Notes: generated by a model from the letters alone, not told the origin. Shown: positions 33,271-44,974, numbered from the stretch's first letter. The stretch: 64,000 bases of DNA from Cricetomys ansorgei (GCA_026225945.1 JAMJFZ010000239.1:31634501-31698500); one strand, 5' to 3'. Made by a program: numbers and translations.

Positions 33271-34580
33271 ATGGAGAGAAAGCAGAAAAGCAGAAGCTAA
33301 GACCTCTCGCAGGGGCCTAGGAATAAAGGTGTCTTCACCTGTGGGACCGTCACAGAATATACTTATATGAACCTAGAGAGCATGGGTGCATGGATGTGAG
33401 ATCTGCCGGGCTACTGTTGGCATACCATAGAAACATTTGTTTTTTTAAGTAAGTGAAGGACTGCATGCTAGTAAAAAGCTAGTATAGTAAACACAAGAAC
33501 CAATAGCATAATTGTCCATTTTCATTGTCAAGCGTCATGTACAGGGTGTATACTGTAGATACCATGCATTTCTGGTTTTGGAAGCACAGAAGTATAGAAG
33601 CGTCATGCAAAGACACGGGTATCACTGTGCCACGATGACAGCGTGGCGGACACGTCACTAGGTGACCCGAATTTTCAGCTCTGCCAGAGTCCTTTGGGAG
33701 CACATGGTATAAGCAGCCAATCTGTAATAAAACGGGCTTCTCTGCAGTCTTTCATAACATGCCATGGAGAATAGGCACTCGGGGAGAGCCACCTAAAAGT
33801 CCATGGCATTTCCTATAATACAACACTTGGAAGGGGTGGGTTTTTTATTCCACTGTGATTTAAACACAGTAGTAGTCATAAAGAAAGTTCAGGCTCAAGA
33901 GAAGAAAATGAGGGTTATTATAATAATCTGAGATTTGTGAAATTGGCAATTGATTTAGACACGAGAATAGGCTTCAGTCTTGTCCCAACTCCGTGAAGCT
34001 CTTTAGTCTTAAATACTTTACATTTTACAGATCTCCTTCTCCTTCAGAATTTTAACATTTTTTTCAACAGCTAGATGGCATTTGTGGTCATTTTCTAGAT
34101 GAAATAGAAGCCAAATAGTGCAAAGAGAAGTGGGCAGGACACGTTAGCCATGTAATTTGAGACAAAATTACTTTGGCACCAGGATCTTCAGATACTTTGG
34201 TCTTTATTTGTCAAGCTGGCCTCAGATCTTGACTTTTTCCAGACAGAGGGACAGTCAGAAGTCATAAAATAAAGCAGCAGTGTCTGGGCGGAGTGGCTCC
34301 ATGTGCGGCTCTGAGCATCCTGAGGTGACACTTCGGTGATGGGGGCTTTGCATTACAAAAACAGCAGCTTATAGCGAGGCTTCCTCCAGAAAACAATGAA
34401 CAGATAGATCTGAGGCATCCTAGGGGCAGGGGGGCTGTCTACTGTGGTGGGAAAAGATGCAAAATACATCTCAGTGGCCTCCTCCCACCAAAGAAATAGT
34501 CTGCTGAAGGCATGGAGTGTCTGAGACACGAATCCCTAAGGAGATCAGTCATTTAAAACTATTTTTTTAGTTTACTCTCT

Positions 34581-34583
<3 letters not shown>
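33271..34583. other. Unclassified sequence
   Basis: No recognised repeat or gene over 1.3 kb. Confidence 0.4.

Positions 34584-34628
<45 letters not shown>
34584..34628. repeat. (GT)22 microsatellite
   Basis: Uninterrupted GT array preceded by CTCTCT. It directly abuts the 3' tail side of the minus-strand SINE that follows. Confidence 0.98.
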
Positions 34629-34630
<2 letters not shown>

Positions 34631-34776
34631 ATGTGCCCCAGTTCACATATGGAGGTCAGAAGACAATTTGTGAGAACCCGTTATTCTTTCTATCATGTCG
34701 GTCCTGGGACTAGAACTCAGGTCCTAAGACCTGGTGGCAAGCACCTTTACTTGCTGAGCCATCTGGCTGCCCCTGG
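34629..34776 (-). mobile_element. B2/B3-like SINE
   Basis: Reverse-complement phrases: 'atatggaggtcagaagacaa', 'gtcctgggactagaactcag', 'gtcctaagacctggtggcaa', 'gcacctttacttgctgagcc', 'atctggctgcccc'. In SINE orientation the GT array to the left is a CA tail. Confidence 0.88.
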
Positions 34777-34997
34777 CAGCCATTGTTACTTAGCCCTCAT
34801 ATGCTCAGTTTTGTGCTGTTCTGGGGAGAGTGTTCAGTTGCCCTGCTACCTAGACCCATCAGCTTCACGTGCTCTGACACGGCAGCATCTGCTCATTTAG
34901 CTATCGCTTTAAATTTTGCAATTGTCAAGTTTCTCCTAAAAAGAGCTCCAGAGCCAGATAGGATTTTCACAGACCCATAAAAACCAACAGTCAGGGA

Positions 34998-35348
34998 CTA
35001 TAATAGTTATGTTTCTTATCGCTATGACCAAATGTCTGGCAAGCAGCAGCTTAATGGAGAAAGACTGATTTGGGTGGGGCAGACATGACAGCAGGAACAT
35101 GCACCCAGGACTCTCACCTCGGTGGGGCAGGGATGGCAGCAGAAGCATGTGCCTGGGACTCTCCATGCTCAGGTCTCGGGGAGCTAGAAGCAGAGGGAGA
35201 TGAATCCAGGCACACTTCCCCCCTTCCCCTCAGTCCAGGATCCCAGCCTAGAGGATGGCGCTGCCCACATTCAGCGTGGGCCTTTCCTCTTCAGTCAATC
35301 AGGATCAGGATCAGAGTTGGGGAACCTTGTCAATTAGATTGTTGAAAC
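34998..35348 (-). mobile_element. MaLR-like rodent repeat
   Basis: 'atagttatgtttcttatcgc', 'tatgaccaaatgtctggcaa', 'gggagatgaatccaggcaca', 'ccaggatcccagcctagagg', 'atggcgctgcccacattcag' and 'cagtcaatcaggatc' are the antisense text of a very common rodent repeat. The end is degraded near 35348. Confidence 0.7.
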
Positions 35349-35799
35349 ATTTCCATGGCCTCACTGACAAGTTCAAATATTAGGTAGATTGTTTGCTGAC
35401 TGAGGAAGACATGGGCTGGAAGATCCTAGTATTAACTCAGTCTTAAGAAAAGATACCAGTCTTTTCGGTCATCCAGCCCAGAGGATGGGAACACGCTGTG
35501 TGTAGTATGCCCTACATGCAGCTCTCTGCAGTGCAACGACAACCTTTGCTCCTATGGTGAGCACTTGGGGAAGGTTGAAAAAGGGGTCTGTCAAATCCAT
35601 TCTGCTGTAGTTAGGATGCAGATGTCAAGTATTCTTTGAAGTTCTATGTGTAGGAAGATTGTCCAGTAAAGCTGTGATACTTCGAGAAACCTCTATGATG
35701 GGAGACTTAGAACAGCGTGAATAGGTCACTTAGGGCACTGCTGTGCGGAGGGATTAATGCAGCTCTCAGTAGACCCTATTTAGCTCCCAAGAGCTTTTG
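35349..35799. other. Unclassified sequence
   Basis: No clear family. Possibly a decayed 5' portion of the LTR that follows. Confidence 0.35.
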
Positions 35800-36022
35800 T
35801 TGTCACGAAGAGTGAGACTGCTCCCTGTCACCCTCTGGCACCCTATCTTATCATGTGATTGCCACTGTGAAACCACCAAGGGGGTTCTTACCAGAGCCAC
35901 GGAGATATCAGTGTTTCACTCTTGACTCTAGGCCTGTAGGCTACATAAACCCCTCTTCTTTATATATCAACTAGCCTTGGGATTTTGTTATGGCAACAGA
36001 AAGCGGCCTAATCCTGAGACAA
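35800..36022 (+). mobile_element. MaLR/MLT-type LTR 3' part
   Basis: 'tcatgtgattgccactgtga', 'taggctacataaacccctct', 'tctttatatatcaactagcc', 'ttgttatggcaacagaaagc', 'ggcctaatcctgag'. This is the polyadenylation-to-end signature of MaLR LTRs (aataaacctcttttctttataaattaccc...gcaacagaaacagactaa). Confidence 0.65.
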
Positions 36023-36419
36023 GTGCCTCCTTTCAATGAAAGCAAAAGTTGTCCTAAAAGTGTTCCTTATGGAGTGTTGGATACGCCGTTGCCTCTGCCT
36101 TTGCAGGTTGAATGTAGAGGTCTAGTTTTCTCCGCCTGAGGTTCCTGTGCCAAAACCTCAATTGGCATTTACTCAGAAAGCAACAAGCTAAGGTGCGAGT
36201 GAGCCACAAGTCAGGAGGGAACCGGCCACTAGCCAGCAGTCTGTGCACATGCTGACTGGGCCTGACGGAATGGCCACTGAGCCAGCTACCTACAATTGGC
36301 TGCTCAAGCACTCCCTGGCTCTCTACCATTACCTGCTCTGCAGGTAGCCTTGGCAGCTACCTCTGAAGGGGAAAACACCAGCCAAACACAGTTCCTGGCT
36401 TTCAGAATGACCCAGTAGG
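36023..36419. other. Unclassified sequence
   Basis: No recognised repeat or gene. Confidence 0.4.
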
Positions 36420-36860
36420 AAATTAAGCCACGAAGATGAGTGGGAATTAGAGATGTTGCTTTGACATCACTTCATCAAATCGGGAAGCTTTCTAGAGAAA
36501 GGAGATGTTGAATCTAATCACCATTTACTATCTTCAATCAAAGACAGGTACTTTCTGATCCTCCCTCCAGTGAGGCAGGTAATAGCTGATCTGTAACGAT
36601 TGGTTAAAAAGTCAGGGGCCAGTGAAGCTTCCTTTCTTTTCATAAATCTTCATTTTCCAGGGCAGTAAAAACAACAATACCTCAGTTTGAAGACTCATTC
36701 TTTGTTTCCATAATTAGAAAACTAAGCTGCATAACTGTTGGCTAGAAAAGGGAGAGCATTAATTATAAACACCACACAGTGAGTGACAGTAGAGTTATCA
36801 CATGGCCCATCCACAGGGGGCTCTTGACTCGCAGATGCTGTTTTAGACGGTTCGTTTTCT
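36420..36860. other. Candidate conserved non-coding block
   Basis: Repeat-free text rich in homeodomain and SOX-like words (TAATCACC, CAATCAAAG, AACAATACC, CATAATTAG, GCATTAATTATAAAC). It is typical of conserved developmental enhancers but not proof of one. Confidence 0.3.
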
Positions 36861-37068
36861 GATCGACACTGGAAGGACAGTGGAGAAGAGAGGCTAGCTT
36901 GGCTGAACAGGGCTTCTAGAAAGGGGAATACTTCACATGAGTGTTCAGTAGTGAATGCTTCTTCAGAAGCAACAAATTGTGTCTTCTATAACATGTCAAT
37001 GAATTCCCCAAAGATTACAACAGCCAACCACTTTGAGAATTATCTCCATCTCTCTCTCTCTTCATGTA

Positions 37069-37226
37069 TACACACACACACATGTCTGTAAGTATGTATA
37101 TGTATACATACGCATAATTTTTGTCTTAAGACTTAATGTCACAGGTTATGAGTTCCTCTTATTCTCCTCTGAGAATAAGCCTACTGGCATTTCACCTGTG
37201 TGTGCGTGTGTATGTGTGTGTGTGTA
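37069..37226. repeat. Two short CA/GT arrays
   Basis: A CA run at about 37069-37082 and a GT run at about 37194-37226, with TGTATGTATA-type sequence after the first. Confidence 0.85.
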
Positions 37227-37462
37227 CAGACAGTTCTAAAGAGTGTTTGTAATAAGATGACCATATTGTACATCATCTTGCTACATTTTAAAGGTCGAAG
37301 ATTCTGAAAATCCTTCAAAAACACAAAAACAAAAACAATAAACACCCCCCAGTTCCATGATGGTAGCAAGTCGCTGAGAGAACAGTTTTTCTGAGAGTGA
37401 TTTTACAAGCCAAGGACTCCATAAAACTCGAGTGATTTTTCTAAGAAAACACAGTGATTTCC

Positions 37463-37491
37463 TGCCCCCAGGGGGCTGCCTGCATGAGTCA
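37463..37491 (+). promoter_or_regulatory. CTCF-like motif followed by AP-1 site
   Basis: TGCCCCCAGGGGGCTG (37463-37478) differs from the CTCF core YGCCACCAGRGGGCGC at about three positions, and its centre is palindromic. TGAGTCA (37485-37491) is a perfect AP-1 consensus 6 bp downstream. Motif evidence only. Confidence 0.3.
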
Positions 37492-37822
37492 CACTGCTGC
37501 TCACCACAGTTCAATTCCAGCTCCAAAGAGTTTCCAGCAAGCTTCCCACCCCCTGTGCTAGCCAAAGCTGTGTGTCTCAGCCTCTCGTTTGTCGAGTGCA
37601 CATGAAATGTATGCATTACAACGTCTTAGGAGTGCTCTGCCAATGTGAAGGGCCAAAGGAACAGCAGACAGCAGCGTCATTCACCAGTCTTCGAGTTTAA
37701 TGTTCTATGACCCTGGCAGTGCTGACTGTGGGCTCTTGGTTCATGGGTCTAGGAGCATGCCTTGCAGGGAGGAAGGCAGGCGATACCATATAACACTAAC
37801 CCAAGAATGCTTCCATGCCTTG

Positions 37823-37950
37823 GATTAATTAATCAATATTATAACCAATCAATTAATATTATAATCAATTAGTTAGTATTATAAATAATATTATAAATCA
37901 ATCAATTAATATTAATAAAATTAATATTGATTAATTAATATTAATTTAAA
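37823..37950. repeat. AT-rich palindromic low-complexity tract
   Basis: About 125 bp that is nearly all A/T, made of ATTAAT, AATATTAT and CAATCAATTAAT units. Many are self-complementary (TTAATATTAA, ATTAATTAAT), so strand-slippage structures are likely. Confidence 0.95.
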
Positions 37951-39020
37951 AGATTCCTCTTTGTGGCGGTAAGACAATCCCTGCATCTCTTGTCTATTTT
38001 CTGGGGTATATTCCATTTAGAACCTTTGTAGTTCTATGAACAATGAGTCATGGGTTGTCACTTTGCGGTATCTCAGAGGTTACCCAAAGTCCTTTTGTCT
38101 TCCCACTGAAGACCCAGACAGAATTAAGTTCCAGGTTACACGGTTTTCTCTGCAAGTGCCAAGATCTCTCTCTTTCTTACAGACTCTGTTCAGGAGATGT
38201 CATCATCTAAAACTGATTGACAAGACTAGACTTGGGTATGTTGAACACTGAACTGTGCCTTACAATTATCCCCCAAGTTCCCATGGCTGGGCCCTGCCAC
38301 ATCCCCGCCCCCCAGATGTTTATAAAGGATACTTGTTAGCGGCGGGCATAGAAATACAAATAAGATGCTGTGAACAAGGAAAGCTACGTTGAAAATGCTA
38401 AAAATATTCACTAGTGGAGCTGCTAACATCCCCCTGAGATCCCGAAGCCCACACAAAGCAAACCCGTGTAAATAAGGACAGGAGGGTGGACGAAGAGGAG
38501 CTGCTCAAAGCACAGCAAACAGTCAAATGCTTTGAACGAAGGGCGCGCAGTCTGGGATTTCTGTAAATCAAAACATACCCAGCCTAGCTAGGCCTACCTG
38601 TAGATCAATTTTGAAAAGCTCATTCATACAGCCACTTCCTGGAACCCTCCCTCCTTATTAGTAAGATGCTGGGAGGTGGGTGGGGGTGGAATTCTTCTCT
38701 GCTTTTGCTTCAGGGCTGAGGGGTGTTGCCATTGGGCTGTTTACTGTGAGTCACAAAGCAAAGTCATGCCTGTGTTTTTAAATCTATATATTTACTTAAA
38801 GGGAGTGTAAGGAGCATGTTTTTAAAATATACGGGCACCCATCTGGTTATTGAAGGGAAGGCCATGGTTCCTCTTAAGTCAAATTGTTGCCTATTCTAAG
38901 GAATTCTTCCAGCTATCTCCATGTAGGATACTCAAAACTGACAGCCTGGGCTATGCTCTGACATAGATGGTCTTGCTCCCTAGATACTGTTTAAAGAGTT
39001 AGAGGACCAGTGTCATTGCC
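37951..39020. other. Unclassified sequence
   Basis: No recognised gene or repeat. A GC-box-like CCCCGCCCCCC occurs near 38304. Confidence 0.4.
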
Positions 39021-39185
39021 ACATGGATGGTTCAGCAATTAAGAGTGTGTACTGTTCTTGCAAAGGACATGAGTTTGATTCGGTTCCTAGTACTTATGTC
39101 AGATAGCTCACAACTGTTTGTAACTCCAGCTCCAGGAGATCCAACAGGGGCACCCTCGATACACACTTAAAAATAAAACAAAACT
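39021..39185 (+). mobile_element. B2/B3-like SINE, old copy
   Basis: 'acatggatggttcagcaatt', 'aagagtgtgtactgttcttg', 'caaaggacatgagtttgatt', 'tcacaactgtttgtaactcc', 'agctccaggagatccaacag', A-rich end 'aaaaataaaacaaaac'. Confidence 0.85.
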
Positions 39186-39217
39186 TCCTCTTTATTGCTC
39201 CTTGTCTTCCCCATCCT

Positions 39218-39268
39218 CCCCCCCCCCCCTCCTCCTCCTCCTCCTCCTCCTCCTCTTCCTCCTCCTCC
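39218..39268. repeat. C12 run followed by (TCC)n
   Basis: Twelve C residues and then about thirteen TCC units with one TTCC interruption. Polypyrimidine on the plus strand. Confidence 0.95.
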
Positions 39269-40117
39269 AAAGAAGCAGTTCAGCATCTTTTGACAATATC
39301 TGTTCCCTCTCTTTAGAGCTACCCATTCCCACCTCTAGATGTTGACTGGGGACAGTCTGTAGGGAACAGAGTTTTAAGATTCTGTTTCAAGGAAGGGGAA
39401 TGGAGGTACTGAAAGGTGACTTTCAGAAGATAGCTGACCCTCCTGGCCTTTGTTTGCCTCAAAGGCAGAAGAAAGGGAGGCAGGTGAAGAGACAGGGAGT
39501 TGCTAACCAGATGTATCTATAGGGGAGAATTCAGTAGCCTCTTGCTTCCCTGGCTCCTGACCCCTTGTCTTGGCTTCAGTACTTCCATGCTTCTGTTTTG
39601 GACCAACAGCTTAATTGGCTAATCTAATTTCTCTTGCTGAAGGAAACCTTGGTACTGTTGTTTAGGTCATTCCCTGCCTCTAGACCCTGGTCTAGAGGGT
39701 TGGTGCCCTGAGCACTCTGTAAATTTAGGCAGTTCTCCAAATTAGGGGCACCTAGATGCATACTGGATCCTGGCAGTATTTTATCTGTAGTGTGCTAGTG
39801 CTCTGAATACATTACCAAGTACAATCCAGGGAAAGACAAAATTATATGAGGACAGTTATATGATGAGGTCAGTATGATTTACATATTTATGTATACACAA
39901 AGTTGTACACATAAAATTGTATGTCAATGTGTGTATACATAAAATGTATTTATATATAAGATCCCAGAGACAGAGGTGGTATAAGCGTGAAATAAGAGTA
40001 AAAGTAAAAAGTATAGAAACAGTCTCCTTTGGCTCACATATAAGAAAAATGGAATGCTATAATTATGACGTGTGTAGACTTCATCTGTCTGTCTGAGCTT
40101 GAATGTTGGCCAACCCA
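39269..40117. other. Unclassified sequence
   Basis: No recognised repeat or gene. TATGTATACA-type AT stretches occur near 39885-39960. Confidence 0.4.
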
Positions 40118-40290
40118 TGATTGACATCAGGCCGGTGACCTTCTGTGTCTCAGTTTCCTTATCTACAAAAGATGGAGACGATAAATGACCTTATAGATTC
40201 ATAGTAGATTTAATGAGAACCATAAATGAAGAGGGAGGCAGCATGTAAAGAGCCTTTGGTTTTTATCGCTGTCACGACCACTGCTACAAT
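40118..40290 (-). mobile_element. MIR SINE fragment
   Basis: Antisense MIR signature: 'ggtgaccttctgtgtctcag', 'tttccttatctacaaaagat', 'ggagacgataaatgacctta', 'gatttaatgagaacc', 'gcatgtaaagagcc'. Confidence 0.7.
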
Positions 40291-41079
40291 CTGACCAGAT
40301 GACACTTCTCTTAATAGTTTCCATAGCTTTACAAGACCTTGGAATGGATCAGTGACCTTGTTCATAGTTCCATAAAAACGCTTTAGCATAATAATATGCT
40401 TTGGCAATAAAGTTCTGCAATATCTTAAAATTCTTACATACAAAATTCATTATAAAGATGAGCCCTGGGAAAATAAAAGTGAAAACTGGGCCGTTCAACA
40501 CACCTGGTAAGTGGAAATATTTTACCTAATGTCCCAGCCAATATTTTAGTATTAGGACTCCACTCAACCAAGAATGTCTTGAACAGGCTAGATCAGTCCC
40601 TAATTTCTGTCAGTACCCTAAAGCTATTTCAAGTGAAACCTGTCCCACCCAGTCCCCATCCCACGTGCATATTCTAGACATTCCCCAGTGTAACACAGGC
40701 TAGAACGAAAACAGATAATCCTCTGGTTAAAATACGAGTCGTGTTCTCTTCAGGAGCTCTGCATAACCTATAGCGATCCATCTATTAGTGTTGAAATTAG
40801 ATTAGATTAGACTATGCTTTCCCCGATTCTAACAAAAATAACCCATTTTCCTCACACAGCCGAAGATATGGAAACTTACTCAGACTGTTCTCTTTGGTTC
40901 AGATCCTCCCAATGAAAGCAGGCTGAGTACATTTTCATGATGTTCTGCTCAGCAGGCCTGAGTAACTGGCTCCCATCCATCAATAATTCACATGACAGAT
41001 GCTAATGAATGCTACCTAGTATACCCCAACCAGGAAGGACGTGAGTGTGACAAGAGTTTACGTGGTGCCCTTCCAGAGC
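40291..41079. other. Unclassified sequence
   Basis: A small TTAGA run (about 40799-40812) is the only structure. Confidence 0.4.
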
Positions 41080-41202
41080 AGTGTGTGTGTGTGTGTGCGC
41101 ATTTGTGTGTGTGCGTGCAAGTGTGTGCATGTGCGTATATGTATGTGTCTCTGTGTGTGCGTTTGTGTTTGCATGTGTGTGCACGTGTGTTTGTTTGTAT
41201 AT
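41080..41202. repeat. Long interrupted GT microsatellite
   Basis: GT units with GCGC, GCAA, TATAT and CTCT interruptions over about 120 bp. It precedes the tail end of a minus-strand B1-like SINE. Confidence 0.95.
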
Positions 41203-41209
41203 TTGAGAT

Positions 41210-41328
41210 TATTTAAGGAAGAGTCTTATTCTACTGCAGGCTGACCTGGAATCTATTCTGTAGTCCAAACTAGCCTTGAGCCCATGTCAGTCCTCCTACG
41301 TTAGGTGTGAGCCACTATGTCCAACTCA
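41210..41328 (-). mobile_element. B1-like SINE, old copy
   Basis: 'aggaagagtcttattctact', 'gcaggctgacctggaatcta', 'agtccaaactagccttgagc', 'gtcagtcctcctacgttagg', 'tgtgagccactatgtccaac' are diverged antisense B1. Confidence 0.75.
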
Positions 41329-42859
41329 GTATAATCTTGACATGACATTTCCATATACTGACAGCCAACTGAGAAAAGATGGCAAGGGTAGGGTTACGTG
41401 AGATTCCAACAGGTACGGGGATCTAGATTGTTACCAGTGTTACCTGATCCTTCCCATTTCAAACGTTAGTTTGGCTAGAAAAAGTATTTTTAAAGCTACT
41501 AATATTTCAGAATACTCTGGCTGACATCCCAGTGGCAGACACAGACTAAAATCAGCATCACAGATTCGTTGAACCAAGAGCGTGGTGAATAACCTAGGAT
41601 GACTATGGATCCTAGTTAAAATTTGGTTCTTGTCATGGTACTTCTCTGGAATATGGTATGTCTCACCTATGTAGTTACAGTAAATGGATATAGGCCGAGG
41701 CCTTTGTAACTCATCCTGTAGGGACTATGCAGGCATCTAACGGCTTTTATAGTAGGCACTGATATTTTCTAGTAGAACTCTTCTTATAGAAGGAATCAGA
41801 AAAATGGGCAACATGACCAGAAAGGACTTGACACTTCATAACAAGAAGGAGGCTCTGGGAGGCTCAGACAGGGACCACGGGAAGGCAAAGGCAGCAGACG
41901 ACCACAAGCACTGTGGTCAACATGGTTTCATCTTGGCAGCTACTGAACGTGGGTAACTGTGCCCACTTATTAGTTTCAGGCCAAGGAAATCTTGCCTCTT
42001 TCCCAGAGACATTTAACACAGCATGGAGCAGTCCCTCACTGCAAAAAAAAGAAAAAAGTATTGGTTCGAAATGTCAACGGTGCCAAGGCTGACACCTGTG
42101 TACGACTTGCTCTAGGTTTGCGTTCATGCTAGCCCGGGCTAGGTTCTCTAAGTGGTACCTTAGTGGCTAGGGAGCACTGATCTTGCAGCATGGCCTTTTC
42201 TGCCTTTGGATCCTGGTGCTAGACTCTTCTGTCTCTCTTGACCCAATGTCATTGAGAGCTTCTTTAGATTCTCTGACAGTTATTCTGCCTGCTTCATCAG
42301 GAGCTGTGGTCTTAACTTTCTTGCATCCTTTAGGGACTAAAGTTCTGAATCTTGCCTGCCATCTGGTCTTCCAGACTAGGACTCTCTGGGCCGTCATGGA
42401 ACCTTTTGATTTTACTTTGTAATGTAGATTTATGCTTCACAAACCCCTTCTGGGCTTTCCTAAAGACAGTAAGGTCTAAGGCTTAGCCTCTGCTTTGCAA
42501 TATTATATTGAATGTCAGGCTCTTGAAACATGTGCTTTTTGCCTCTCCACATACCAAATCTTCCCCAATCCTGTGCTTACATTTGCCCTGCCTCAGAGTT
42601 CTACAGGCTTGTTTTGTCTCTCTCCCTGAGACTTGACCACTGAGTTCTCCATCTCAATCTCGTCCTTCAATAATGCAAGCACACTAGGCTGTCTTCTGTG
42701 TCATAAATATTGTTAGCATATTAGTTTATATTTAGAGACTCCAGAAGAAAAAAAACAAGCTTCTATATAAAACCAATTCTTTTGATGAGACACAATTTTG
42801 AATGTCAATATGCTAAGAGTAGAATTCTATAGCTCAAAGGAAAGAAGACGAAGAGAGAG
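41329..42859. other. Unclassified sequence
   Basis: About 1.5 kb with no recognised repeat. Open frames up to 79 codons lack features. Confidence 0.4.
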
Positions 42860-43085
42860 CATCGCTTTCTCTGCAGGCAGGTAAATTAAATATTTAAGAA
42901 AACACCACAGCAAAGCTGGGTGATTTTCAAGCGAGCAGTCGTATGAAAAGAGGCTCGGGTAACTGCTAATGTTACCTGTTGCGAAGGTTAATTACATATC
43001 ATCTTCTTGTTTATTGTCGTAATTTTTGGCTAACGTATCTCGTCCTTAATTATACGGCCCATGTCCATTTCTTGTGGAATAATTA
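42860..43085. other. Candidate conserved non-coding block
   Basis: Repeat-free sequence with many retained CpGs in AT-rich context (TTGCGAAGG, TATTGTCGTAA, AACGTATCTCGTCC, ATACGGCCC) and homeodomain cores (GTAAATTAAATA, GTTAATTACATA, CCTTAATTATAC, GAATAATTACAATC). It ends at a T15 run near 43097. Inference only. Confidence 0.35.
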
Positions 43086-43408
43086 CAATCTCAGATGATT
43101 TTTTTTTTTTTTTGGAGAAACTATGACTTTAGATCAAAGCCACTTCAGGTCCTATCTCTCAGCCAATAGCTGGATGCTTTCTCCTTCAACAATACACGAA
43201 TCATCATAAACAAATGTAGATGAACTCACAAAACATAACGAAGGGTTTGAAAGGTATAATTTTGACCAATATAAGAGCAGCACAATGTCCTCAGAGTTTG
43301 GAGCATGGTGCGTAAGGTGATTGCACAGATTCATGTGGGTGGGGCTTGGGCTCAGTGCTGAAGCTTTTATATGCAGAAAGCGTGTGGCTATTTTCAGTGT
43401 TCCGCATC

Positions 43409-43752
43409 TGTTGTCATTTGAGTATGAAATGTCCCCGTAGGCTCAGGTATTGAATTCTTGTTCCCGGCTGGTGGCACTATTTTGGGAGGATACGGAAACA
43501 TTAGGAAGTAGGGCCTAGCTAGAGGAAGCAGGTCCCTGGAGGCCCATGTTTGAAGTTCTACACCTGCTCCCAAATCCCTTCTTCTTGCCACATGTCGACC
43601 ATGAAGTGAAAAGCCTTCTCCCCTCCATGCACCGGACAGCGTGATGTTCTGCCTAGTGAGACCTGAGGTCTCTGGAACTGTGAGCAAAACCAAGTCTTTC
43701 TCTCTCTCTCTGTGCATTTTGGTCCTAGCCACACAGAAGAATCTGACGCAGC
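43409..43752 (+). mobile_element. MaLR-type solo LTR
   Basis: 'tgttgtcatttgagtatgaa', 'atgtccccgtaggctcaggt', 'ggctggtggcactattttgg', 'ggaagtagggcctagctaga', 'tctggaactgtgagcaaaac', end 'agaatctgacgcag'. The 112-codon complement frame (43394-43732) lies inside it and is not a gene. Confidence 0.75.
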
Positions 43753-43793
43753 ATCCCTATTGAGTCCCAGAGGGGAGAGCGGGAAATTACCAC

Positions 43794-43836
43794 AGCCTTA
43801 GATGGCCACTGGTTCTAACAGTGGCCATCTAAGGCT
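43794..43836. repeat. Perfect 18-bp inverted repeat (hairpin)
   Basis: AGCCTTAGATGGCCACTG at 43794-43811 and its exact reverse complement at 43819-43836, separated by the 7-base loop GTTCTAA. All 18 positions pair. It lies about 40 bp after the end of the MaLR LTR. The surrounding repeats are decayed, so perfect arms imply a recent event or constraint. It could be a fold-back (template-switch) mutation, a miRNA-like hairpin, or the termini of a tiny transposon. Confidence 0.9.
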
Positions 43837-44974
43837 AAGTAACTAATCCTCACACAGGCTTCAGGAAGTTCCCTCCGCCATCACCACTTTTACACAGCAG
43901 AACTGACGGCTCAAAAAGACACTTGTCAGTAGCTGGCAAATGGCAGACATTTAGACAGCCTGACCATACAGCAACCTTTAACGGCTCCGTGACTGTTAGC
44001 AATAGGGAGGACTTCCTTTCTCAATGTTTAGGAACATTTTTTTTGTTCTGTTTTACAAAAAACAGCACTCAGACTTCTTTCCCCTCAGAGCTCAAGTTGG
44101 ATACTTTGGATGATTCTGCAAAGAGGTCTTTGCCATTAAGCATAAGAAGAGAACCTACATCTGGATAATCAGAACCCTTAAGCACCACTGGAGTCCCTGG
44201 GGACATAGCCAGCATAGGAGGTGGGGAGGTTTACAGTAGGTACATGTCCTGATTCTATTGGTGAATGGTCCTTACTGTTTTCTGGGCTGTCCCATGACAC
44301 CTGATACAGGGCTGCTTTTCAGCTGTGTCTAAAGGAGTAAGCTTATTGGGGATTGGGAATCTGGTGCTTTCAGAGTTTCAAGGGCTATCCTGTCTCCAAG
44401 GGGTACTTGAAACAGGTATTGTGTCTCAAATAGAGAGTTCACCGGCATTAATTAAGGGGTCATTACATTTTTCTTCAGCTTCCATTTTACGTGGGCCAGT
44501 GTGCCATTCATAAGGAAGGGAGCTTGGGCTGGGCTTGGGATGTGTATGTTGGAAATGTTCTTATTTAAGGAGCCATGTAAACACCCGAGTCATGGTTTGG
44601 TGAGGATAAAGCAGTCTGGAATCTGTGGTCAGTGATGTGAAACCTGGGAGCACACTGTGTCAAAACTGAAATCCAGAAAGAGGTTCAAGAACCTCCAAGA
44701 AATTCAGGGAACTAGCTATGTCTGAGATCCTTTAAGGGCCTCTTCTTGACAACAGAATGTGGCCCAAACTCCAGAGTCAGGCAGGCAGAGGAATTCCAGA
44801 CTGATTTGCTCTCAGCTTCCCCACTAGCCACTCTCTTTCTCCCACCTCTCAAGAGATTTAGTCTTACAGAACTCCCTGCCTGTCTTTTCCCTTCTCCCCA
44901 GAGTCCCCTTCTCTCCAGGGGAGAGCTCAGCCTTCACCTCAGAGATAAACACTCCCAATTATTATGCATTCATT
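43837..44974. other. Unclassified sequence
   Basis: No recognised feature, with C/T-rich, vaguely L2-like text near its 3' end. Confidence 0.35.

Noticed and set aside
43394..43732. 112-codon complement frame with a basic N-terminus
   Set aside because: It is antisense to a MaLR LTR.
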